Assembly (NCBI RefSeq): GCF_029931775.1
Contig: NC_079331.1
Coordinates: 24,987,720-25,051,719, forward strand
Direction: 5' to 3'
DNA: 64,000 bases
From: Euleptes europaea
Lineage: Eukaryota > Chordata > Lepidosauria > Squamata > Sphaerodactylidae
Part shown: positions 56,901-64,000 of the stretch, in pieces
Numbering within the stretch: position 1 is the stretch's first letter
Layout: each line of letters begins with the position of its first letter
Position numbers and translations under genes: made by a program
Notes under the pieces: model-generated
Told to the model about the DNA's origin: nothing
Database searches by the model: none
Seen by the model: only the letters and a program-made list of their open reading frames with translations

Positions 56901-59900
56901 GTCCCCATTTCAGTCCCCATCAGCATCTCCAGCTAAAAGGCCCAGGTAGGAGGTGCTGTAAAAGACCTCTGCCTGAGACCCTGGACAGCTGCGGCCTGTC
57001 AGAGGAGTGGGCGGTCTGACTCAGGCTACGGAGGGTGTGTTTGTGTGTGTGACGAGTCAGAAGGCCAGGCAGGACAAAAGAGGACACCCCCGCTGTTTGG
57101 AGGGGCCCAGCACGGGTTCCAAGCCGAGGCACAAAGCCTACCTGGTGGGCTAGTTCATGAGCGATGACAGTCACCACTCGCTCCTTGTTGCCGATGGAGG
57201 AGTAGAGGGGGTCGAAGAGCAGGGCGTTCTCCCGGTACGTCACCAGCCCCCAGTTCTCCATGGCTCCCGCGTTGAAATCCGGCAGGGCAACCTGGTCTGG
57301 AGGAGAGGACGGCGCATCGGCAGGACTGAACCAGCTGCTCCGAGCCACCAGGCTGGCACCAGCAAGACCCAGAGCTCTTGCCCTGCCGTGGGCCTTGAGC
57401 ACGTGCCGTGGCCGGCAGAAGAGGGCCAGTGTGCACGCAAGGGCGCCTACCAGTCCATGTGCACGGCCACTGGACGTTCAGGTCTGACTCCAAGTACCCG
57501 TGGCAAAGATGCCAGCATGGGGAGGCAAAGCTCCCCCTTCAGGAGGGGCCCAAACCAGTGAGACCAGATCATACTGGGGGGGGGGGGCGCCTCAAGATTT
57601 TCTAGGGCGGTGTGATGCCAAAGGAGCTCCAATCCCCCCTCCCACCACAGCCCTGCCTTTTCACCCACCTGACTTGGCCAAGGGGTAGGAGGTGTTGTAG
57701 TGCAGCTCGAAGAAGCTGAGGATGGGTCCCGTGACGTTGAGCGCGTAAGCCCCCTGCCCCTCGCTGATGGCTTTCGGTCGACCCCAAATCTGGATCTGAA
57801 AGAGGAGGAGGGGGGGCTCGAGGGGGAGTTTTCTGTGTGTTGGCCGTGGGACCCCTCTAGGGGCCCCCTCCCCAGGCCTCGTGGGGCCCCCCTCTCACTC
57901 CCTCTCCTACCCACCAGGGTGCTGCTCTCGTTAGTCTTCACTGCCTCGAACTGGCTCACGATGAAAGCGAGCAGGTAGGTGGACATCTTGAGGGTGGGCT
58001 GAAACGTTGTCTTTGTCCAGAGTTCACCATTGAGGGTCACATTTTCAACGCCTGGAGGGAGACGGAGAGGCCAGCCCCTCACTCAACAGCACTGCCTCCC
58101 ACCTGCCCACCCTGCTGCCATGCTGCCTCAAGGCTGCCCCACATCATGATGACAGGGGCCAAAGCCCTCCACGGCAGCAAGGGGGCTAGTTTCCCACCTG
58201 CTGATGGCTCCAGGAGCATCCAGTGGCCATGAAAAGGCAGGCGAAAGCTCTGCCCTCAGCCGCAGGATCAGGACCTAAGAAGCAAGGGAGCCCACCCCCT
58301 TTCAAGTCTAGCACCACCCACCACCCCTGCTCCCCAGCTGGGGTGTCGGGCCACCAGTCTTGGAGTGCGGAGGATTCCACAGCATCCCCAGAGCCTCTTG
58401 GAAACAGTGGAAAGTTCCTCCAAACCGACCGGCCTGCTCGTCTGACCCTGTTTCCTCCCTTGTCTACATTCAAGGTTGGACACCATTGTGCTAAAAGCAG
58501 TCCTTCTCCTCTTGCTGCCTGCCCACCATCTTCCCCTCTCCCTCCGCTTCCTCCCGATGGCCACTTCCTCACAGAGAGGACGCGCTGAGCAGCTCTAGTT
58601 GCTCTTGCAAATGGAGAGAGATTCGCAGCACACGGAAGCTTTCCCTCCGCTGTCCTCGTCTCGGCTCCCTCCTGGGCCACCACCCTTTCTTTAACAAATC
58701 CAGAATTGTTAGATCGTGATAGCATGATATTATTGTGTGACCCACGACAAAAGTTACTAGTTCTCGGCTTTTATTGTTTCATTGCAGAGTTATAAGGTGA
58801 AATGTCCTGCCTGCACCTTTCACCTTATAACTCTTCAATGAAAAGGGCTACAGAAGACCGGCACATTAGGGCTACAGATCGTTATAATGTGATGATGATG
58901 CAGCAACCCCTGGATTGTAAACACAAACTCCCCCTTTGAGCGCAGAGAAGGGAAATGACAACCGATGCAAGGTCAAGCTGTGCCTATGGACAGGAGCTGC
59001 AACTATGTGCCCCTTCCCATCCAGACTGGGTCCAAAGGGTCTTTAAAAAAAAGACTACCAAACCGGGGCGGAAAAAATCGCAGCCCATGCGGGGGAGAAG
59101 GAAGCGGGGGGGCAGCAACCCCTGCGCGTGGTGGCGCTCCAGCCCCCCGCCCCAGCTGCTTCCGCGCCCCCGGCCCCGCGGCCGCCTTACCCTGCGGCGG
59201 CATGTTGGCGAGCGCCACGTGGTCGGGCGGGTGCAGGAGGGTCACGGCGAAGGTGGCCTTCAGGGCCGGCTCGTCGAAGCAGGGGAAAGCCTTGCGCGCG
59301 TCGGCCGCCTGCATCTGCGTGGTGGCCAGCACCCTGGCGAAAGGAGGGCGCGCGGGCCGGTCAGCCGGCTGGGCACGCACAGCCTCGCCTCGCCTCGCCC
59401 CGCCACGGCCGCCTCCTGCCGCGCGCCCACCGGCGCCGCCCAACCGCCCCCCACCCCGGGACAGGGGGGAGAGGGCCGCGGTAGGCAGCCCCCCCGCCTT
59501 ATGCGGGTGCTTTACCCGCGAGGCGCCGCTAGGGGGCGCCCTGAGCGGCGAGGCTGCTCACCTGTTGCCAGGTGAGAGGGGGAGGCCAGCCTGCCGGGAG
59601 GGCAGGGGTGTGTTTCCTCCCTCCTGCGCCCCTCCCCACGCTCCTAACCTCCCACCTGCCAGGTTCTGCCCCAGCTCTTTGCAGACCGAGGAGAAGAAGA
59701 AGAGCTGGCTTTTACGTGCCGACTTTCTCTGCCACTTCAGGGAGAACCAAACCGGCTCACAATCACCTTCCCTTCCCCTCCTCACAACAGGGGCCCTGCG
59801 AGGTAGGGGACAAGTGGCCACCCCACAGGACCCTGCTGAGACCCTCCTCCCCAAACCTTAGAATCACCCACTTGGTTTGCCCGTCCTCCTGGTATTCGCT

Positions 59901-60590
59901 GCGGTAGAAACCGGCCAGGTCGTCGGCCAGCTCCCCGGTGAAGATGCTGTGGAGCTCATAGGACTGGTTGACCTGCAGCGAGTCGTTGAGCTGCACCACC
60001 AGGTATTCTGTGGCCTTCTCCTCCCAAGTGGCACGGATGGCGGGGGCGGGGGCCCCCTCGGCCCCTCTCAGGGAGACGTAGAAGCCCCCCTGTGCTGTGT
60101 AGTTCAGCTTCTTGCTGTGGATGAGGATGAGGTCGGTGGCCTCCAGGCACACAAAGCGCACAGAGCTGTTGCCCTGGAAGACGTAGAGGCCCTGGCTGTT
60201 GGGCCGCAGGAAGGGCTGCAGGGAGACCGTGTAGTTCTCGGGCTTCAGGGTCTTGGGCAGACGCAGCTCGTTCCAGGGGTTCCGTGGCGCGGCTGTGGTC
60301 GTGGCGCCAGGGATGCCAGTGCTGGTCGTGGCGCCAGGGGAGCCGGTGGTCCTGGCAATAGCAGTGCTAGGGATGCCGGTGGTGCTGGTCGTGGCACCAG
60401 GGGAGCCGGTGGTGCTGGTGGCGGTGGCGCCCGGGGGGCTGGCCGTGGAGGGGCTGGGCGCGGCGTTGTCTGTCTGCTGCTTCAGCTGAGAGTAGACAAC
60501 GGAAAGAGCAATGATGGTGGCCAGGGCCGCCAGTCCGAGGGCGATGCCCACGATGCCCAAAGTCTTGCTAATGAAGAAGCCCTTGGCCAT
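44980..60590 (-). CDS. ANPEP: Aminopeptidase N (CD13), M1 zinc metallopeptidase, 20 coding exons, 1003 aa
   Basis: Exons in gene order: 59872-60590, 59191-59333, 57915-58051, 57669-57795, 57142-57296, 56570-56683, 55809-55952, 55440-55505, 54882-54947, 52585-52757, 52270-52346, 51731-51870, 51120-51175, 50050-50197, 49739-49830, 49466-49576, 47192-47359, 45982-46122, 45819-45900, 44980-45132. Every junction is GT/AG and in phase, without internal stops. The type II membrane ectoenzyme removes neutral N-terminal residues from peptides. Features: MAKGFFISK start, signal-anchor TM (about 11-33), Ser/Thr/Pro-rich stalk (about 37-104), GAMEN (386-390), zinc ligands in HELAH (422-426) and NEGF (Glu445), catalytic Tyr511, C-terminal helical domain. 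Human ANPEP is 967 aa; the surplus is mostly in the stalk. Introns carry CR1s, a solo LTR and SINEs. The in-frame Met at 60662 is not preferred, because MAKGF is the conserved start. Confidence 0.97.
46577..46752 (+). repeat. MITE-like repeat, copy 3 of 4 (ANPEP intron 17)
   Basis: It starts GGGTTGCCAACTCTGG and ends CCTGGAGGTTGGCAACCCTC, giving the clearest terminal inversion of the family (GGGTTGCCAA and TTGGCAACCC). The body has CATAGAGTCCACCCTCCAAA. Confidence 0.8.
47655..48335 (+). mobile_element. CR1 LINE 3' part in ANPEP intron 16
   Basis: The plus strand encodes a CR1 RT C-terminus ([50 protein letters not shown], then [13 protein letters not shown]) and ends GGGGGTTGGACTAGATGGGC and CTATGATTCTATTATTCTA. 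One frame change near 48000 separates two frames. The element is 5'-truncated. Confidence 0.92.
48385..49225 (-). mobile_element. CR1 LINE fragment in ANPEP intron 16, split by a solo LTR
   Basis: On the minus strand 48650-48385 encodes [20 protein letters not shown], then [20 protein letters not shown] and the WNRLPQEVV end. 49225-49153 continues it upstream (complement of CAGCTCCTTCAACCTTTCCT). Between them sits the solo LTR 48651-49147. It lies tail to tail with the plus-strand CR1 just to the left. Confidence 0.85.
48651..49147 (+). mobile_element. Solo LTR inside the intronic CR1
   Basis: A 497-bp segment beginning TGTTGGAA and ending TTCCAACA (short terminal inverted repeats), flanked by AAACG on both sides (48646-48650, 49148-49152). 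A plus-strand AATAAA lies at about 49005. Its orientation is antisense to ANPEP. The family is not identified, and no internal region remains. Confidence 0.88.
50745..50954 (+). repeat. MITE-like repeat, copy 4 of 4 (ANPEP intron 13)
   Basis: It starts GGCAGGGCTGCCAGCTCCAG and ends CCTGGAGGTTGGCAACCCTA, with the body CAAAGGGGCCATTTTCTCCA. It lies just 5' of exon 13 in plus coordinates order (exon at 51120-51175). Confidence 0.8.
52806..54086 (-). mobile_element. CR1 LINE in ANPEP intron 9, 5'-truncated
   Basis: The minus strand encodes [48 protein letters not shown] and [20 protein letters not shown] (53712-53185), preceded by RT sequence (complement of TCCCTGAGGGACCCCACTGC and of CATCTGCAAACTTGGCCACC). 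The 3' part differs from the ATTCTATG-tailed CR1s and ends in GGTCTCATCCAGCAGGGCCT-like sequence. Confidence 0.88.
56870..57005 (+). repeat. SINE fragment in ANPEP intron 5
   Basis: GTTTTGCATGCAGAAGGTCC, CAGTCCCCATCAGCATCTCC and GACCTCTGCCTGAGACCCTG match the tRNA-derived SINE seen in better condition on the minus strand at 63060-63293, in the opposite orientation. Confidence 0.7.
58786..58834. repeat. Perfect 17-bp hairpin in ANPEP intron 2
   Basis: AGAGTTATAAGGTGAAA (58786-58802) and its exact reverse complement (58818-58834) enclose a 15-base loop. The symmetry continues imperfectly outward (TTTCATTGC against TCAATGAAAAGG). It is probably the centre of a short foldback element, although a stem-loop RNA role cannot be excluded. 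Confidence 0.85.
59690..59815 (-). repeat. tRNA-derived SINE tail fragment in ANPEP intron 1
   Basis: GAGAAGAAGAAGAGCTGGCT, then TTTTACGTGCCGACTTTCTC and CCAAACCGGCTCACAATCAC correspond to the tail half of the SINE type at 35487-35757. Confidence 0.75.
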
Positions 60591-60648
60591 GGCTGAGGAC
60601 GTCTGGAGGGGGTCGGAGAGGAAGAGGCGCTGCCAAGGTGCCGCAGAG

Positions 60649-60658
60649 CTTTTATTTA
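60649..60658 (-). promoter_or_regulatory. ANPEP TATA-like box
   Basis: Minus-strand TAAATAAAAG about 60 bp above the start codon, which predicts a transcription start near 60625. Confidence 0.55.
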
Positions 60659-60683
60659 CCACCTCCCGGGGTTTATGAGCCCT

Positions 60684-60699
60684 GGATTAATGGGTAAAT
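60684..60699. promoter_or_regulatory. Possible HNF1 site upstream of the ANPEP TATA box
   Basis: GGATTAATGGGTAAAT shares TTAAT-N-xxTAA with the HNF1 palindrome (GTTAATNATTAAC). Human ANPEP has an HNF1 element close upstream of its epithelial TATA box. The match here is partial, so the assignment is inferred from position and known biology. Confidence 0.35.
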
Positions 60700-60719
60700 G
60701 AGTAAACAGCCAGGAGGTG

Positions 60720-62145
60720 GGCGAAGGTCACGGCTCCTTCGGGACCTGAGAGACGACTTCTTCCTGTGTCCCACAGCGGAGTTAAGGGGGAACAGGGAGT
60801 CCTGGTGCTGTTTCTGCAGGGAGAGGCAACGGGCACTGTCAGTATCTCCAGCACCGCCTCTGCGGAGGGAGGGCCCTGTAGGGGTGGAAGGCATCAGGTG
60901 GGCTTGGGGGACTCGGAAGCTGGCCCTGGGGCCCTCTTGGCCAACCCCGGGGTCCTCCGCTTCCCATCTTGTTGGGTGTATCCTATGATTTCTCTTCTGA
61001 TCCTGCAGCCCCACCCCGCCCTCTGCCAGTGCGTTGAGCAGTCCGTGGGAGGGAGCAGTCTGGATCCTCAAGGGAACCTTGCTGGGGGCTCTTGGGTGTC
61101 CTTCTTGCTTGGGACCCCACAGAGGGTCCAGAAGGCCACCTGGCTTCTTGCCTTAAGAGACCTGGCAAACATTTTTTGCAGAGTGTGAAGATTGGAACTC
61201 AGCTCTCTAACCCACCTCATGAGGTGCACGGAGTACCCTCCGCCAACTGAACATAGCGTGGGTTACAATGCCAGACAAGCAAGAGACATTTCTGCCTGAA
61301 CATCAAGTGTGTTCAAGCAGAATGACCACCCAGGGCACACGTAATGTATGAAGCTTCTTAAGCCTGGCCAGATACAGGCAGTTTTCCTGACAAACTCTAA
61401 TTCATCAGTTTCGTGCTGGAGTCTTCCTTCTGAAAGGGGACTTGCTACCCAGGAAACTGCCCCCCTCCCTGTTGGCATGGGGTCCCTTTACACTTTGGCT
61501 TACAGACTGGCCAAGTGGAAACACCCCATTGAAGTTTCTGCCCCAAACAAAGGCTGACATACTCAGTTTGGGATTGCCATATAAAAGTAAGCAAAGAATA
61601 TAACTTAATGGGAAAGAGACTCTCTTTTGCTTTCTTCTTGGCATTAACATGTTCGCCGGGCCCAGACAGGGTCTGGGGGAGTCTCAAAAGTGCTTTTTAG
61701 CATTCTGTGTCAAAACACGTCACTATCTCAATGGCAGAACATTGAGCAACGTTAACACACATGGACCTGCCACACACATTCTTATCCGGCTCTCTCTCCA
61801 AAGGGCCCAGGGCAATATCCCTGACACGCTCCTCCCGTCATGCTAAAAACTCTCTCAGCAGCATCTTGAAAAATGAAAACTTGTCCAGGACACAAATCTT
61901 CACTACACTGTTTAAAGCCAGGGAGACACAGGGTCCAGTCCTTGCCATTGGGTTTTCAGGCTTGCGTTGCTCTGGGGTGTTTTGAGCCTGGACCCTGGCC
62001 AGGCCTTCTGACCGCTAATAGAGAAGGAGGCCTTTTGGTCTTATGGCTTGATCTAGGCATGTGGCACAGTGGGGGGGGGGGCAGAGTGGACCGTACCACT
62101 TCACACCACAGGCCAGGGATTCGATTGGGCAACAAAGATGGTGTG
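60720..62145. other. ANPEP upstream flank, nothing recognised
   Basis: No exon, RNA gene or nameable repeat is visible. The region is ordinary intergenic sequence that may contain distal promoter elements. Confidence 0.4.
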
Positions 62146-62149
62146 GGGT

Positions 62150-62784
62150 CTGGGGACCTAGTCCTATGAGGAAAGGCTGAAGGAGCTGGGTATGTTTAGC
62201 TTGGAGAGGAGAAAACTGACAGGAGATTTGATAACCATCTTCAAGTATTTGAGTGGCTGTCATATGGAGGATAGTGCTGAGTTGTTTTCTGTTTCCCCAG
62301 AAGGACAGACCAGAACCAATGGGTTGAAATTAAATCAAAAGAGTTTCTGGCTGAACATTAAGAACTTTCTAACAGAGCGGTTCCTCAGTGGAACAGGCTT
62401 CCTCGGGAGATGGTGGGCTCTCCTTCTTAAGGGTTTTAAAGCAGAGGCCATCTGTCAGCAATGCTGATTCTGTGACCTTAGGCAGATCACGAGAGGGAGC
62501 GCAGGAAGGGTTGTGTCAGTGCTTGGCTCTTGTGGCCCTTTCTTACATGCCCAGGGTAGTGCCAATTGCCACTTGGGGGTCAGGAAGTAATTTTTCTGCC
62601 AGATCAGATTAACCAGGGATCCTGGAGGGTTTTTTCATTTATTTATTTTTTGCCATCTTCTGTGCACGGAATAGGGGTGACTTGGGGTGTGGAGGGGGGG
62701 AGGTAGTTGTGAATTTCCTACATTGTGCAGGGGGTTGGACTAGATGACCCTGGTGGTCCCTTCCAACTCTATGATTCTATGATT
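62150..62784 (+). mobile_element. CR1 LINE 3' end
   Basis: The plus strand encodes RLKELGMFSLERRKLTGDLI, TIFKYLSGCH and [20 protein letters not shown]. It then has the CR1 3' UTR ending GGGGGTTGGACTAGATGACC, TTCCAACTCTATGATTCTATGATTT. It is strongly 5'-truncated. Confidence 0.92.
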
Positions 62785-63059
62785 TTTCAACATTTCCCAC
62801 ATGATCAATTCCCTGTAAGCAGAAAACCAGCACTGTCTGTGGAAGGCAAGGCTGCAACTGTTTTTGTGATGAGCAAATGTTTTGTTCAAAGGGAGGCTTC
62901 GCATGACTCCTCTCATCTGCAGTCCGTAATGGCGCTGCCCATTTTGCCACCTCAGGATTCCACCCCCTCCTTTCCCAGCATGTGTAGAGCAGGCCCAAGA
63001 AAGGAGGCCTTTCCACTTTCTGCAGTAGGGCCCCCAAGCCATGACGCCCATTTGCCCGA

Positions 63060-63293
63060 CAATTTGATTCTCTTTGGAATACACCAGGTTGCCTTATTTG
63101 GAGACAGACCCATCGATCTATCAAGTCAGTATTGTCTACTCAGACTGGCAGCGGCTCTCCAGGGGGTCTCAAGCAAAGGTTGTTCACATCTCATACTGCC
63201 AGTTCCTTTGAAGGGCAGATGCTGCTGGGGATCTAACCTGGGACCTTCTGCCTGCCAAGCAGGTGCTCTGCCACTGAGCCACGGCCCTTCCAC
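63060..63293 (-). repeat. tRNA-derived SINE
   Basis: On the minus strand the head is GGGCCGTGGCTCAGTGGCAG (A box) and GGTCCCAGGTTAGATCCCCA (B box). The body contains the complement of CAGTATTGTCTACTCAGACT. This is the widespread reptile SINE type; it is not a functional tRNA gene, because the 3' part lacks an acceptor stem. Confidence 0.85.
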
Positions 63294-64000
63294 CTCTGCA
63301 GTTTACTAGCAGCTGCCAGAACATACTTGTGCCAAATAACTGACAATGTCATCCTCCTCATTTTTATTAGCCTTTAAAGAAATCAAAGTATCAAGATAGG
63401 ATTGTTCTTAGCAAAAATACAACTGACGAAAGATGGGGACGCTATGCATGGCCATTAAACTCGACTCAGTCCCACCCCCGCTGCGTTTGGCTCGCTCATG
63501 TCGGCTGCTTTCTCTGCGAGACCCCACCCGCTGCATGTCAAGGGCCTTTCAGGAAGCCCTGGCAGGGAAGGGCTGGGCCTGTGCTTGGTACACCTTCAAG
63601 GCCACTGAGCATGGCGTAATGAGCCCTGCGTGCAACTGAACCACCCAGCTGTACTGGCAGGCAGGAGGGAAGCAGCCAGAACAACGCCATTTGCGGCCGG
63701 CACCCAGCGCTCCCCTGGCACACTGAACGAGGGGGTGGGGGTGGGGACAGAGATCCCAGCAGGAAGCCTCGCAGAGGCAGGGAGTGGTAAAGATTAGATA
63801 ATGTAAAGCCAGCCTGAGCCCTCTGAGGAGCGCTGTGCCAACTCACCTGGGTGGTGCCATGGCTGATCCTCCTGCCTCCTCTCCCACCTGGGTGGTAAGC
63901 TCCCCTGGCTCCCGCAGAGTGGCCAGCTCTCTGGCCCACTTTCCAGATCAGTCACAACGCCAGGGCTCTTTCGAAAGCACTGAAGGAGGTGCGGGCTCAG
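63294..64000. other. Right flank, nothing recognised
   Basis: A 133-aa minus-strand frame (63538-63939) has no known motif. No gene is supported up to the window edge. Confidence 0.4.

Noticed and set aside
60591-60662. Upstream in-frame Met for ANPEP
   Set aside because: It overlaps the TATA-like box region, and the conserved protein start is MAKGF at 60590.
63230-63293. Possible tRNA gene on the minus strand
   Set aside because: A and B boxes are present but no complete cloverleaf; it is the head of a SINE.
1-64000. CRISPR array, operon or bacterial-type system
   Set aside because: No regularly spaced short repeats and no prokaryotic gene layout; all supported genes have spliceosomal introns.

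Overview
The window is vertebrate nuclear DNA, most likely from a squamate reptile. It has intron-bearing genes in a GC-rich background. Its repeats include CR1 and L1 LINEs, a 5S-rRNA-derived SINE of the 5S-Sauria kind, tRNA-derived SINEs, hAT remains and several LTR elements. No bacterial-type gene structure is visible.

Three host genes can be supported, all on the minus strand. GNRHR (28202-30282) has three coding exons and encodes a 402-aa gonadotropin-releasing-hormone receptor with the long C-terminal tail of non-mammalian receptors. A MESP-family bHLH gene (34033-34844) has two coding exons and encodes 234 aa. ANPEP (44980-60590) has twenty coding exons and encodes a 1003-aa membrane aminopeptidase N. 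In all three the splice sites and reading phases fit throughout, so they look intact. MESP next to ANPEP is the arrangement known from mammals. The three products act in unrelated processes (reproductive endocrine signalling, mesoderm and somite patterning, brush-border peptide digestion), so the cluster is synteny and not a pathway.

Layout: 1-6490 is LINE DNA (a long L1 cut by a solo LTR, an L2/CR1-type endonuclease fragment and an L1 3' scrap). 6490-9900 is gene-free, with an inverted repeat and a solo LTR. 9900-22650 is a nested stack: a broken hAT transposase was split by a 10.8-kb LTR element with nearly identical LTRs, which itself holds an antisense Ty3/Gypsy chromovirus fragment. 22650-27900 holds a long foldback, another solo LTR, a 5S SINE fragment and a truncated CR1. 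27900-35000 holds GNRHR, a GC-rich block and MESP. 35000-44660 is intergenic and repeat-rich. 44660-60720 is ANPEP with its promoter; its introns carry CR1s, a solo LTR, SINEs and foldbacks. 60720-64000 is upstream flank with a CR1 tail and a SINE.

The most striking non-genic features are the hAT / LTR element / chromovirus nest, four solo LTRs (three with clear 5-bp target duplications), a perfect 17-bp hairpin in ANPEP intron 2, a roughly 360-bp foldback, and a Ser/Thr/Gly/Pro repeat expansion in the ANPEP stalk. I found no clearly new cellular system. Family names rest on motif recognition alone, without any database search.
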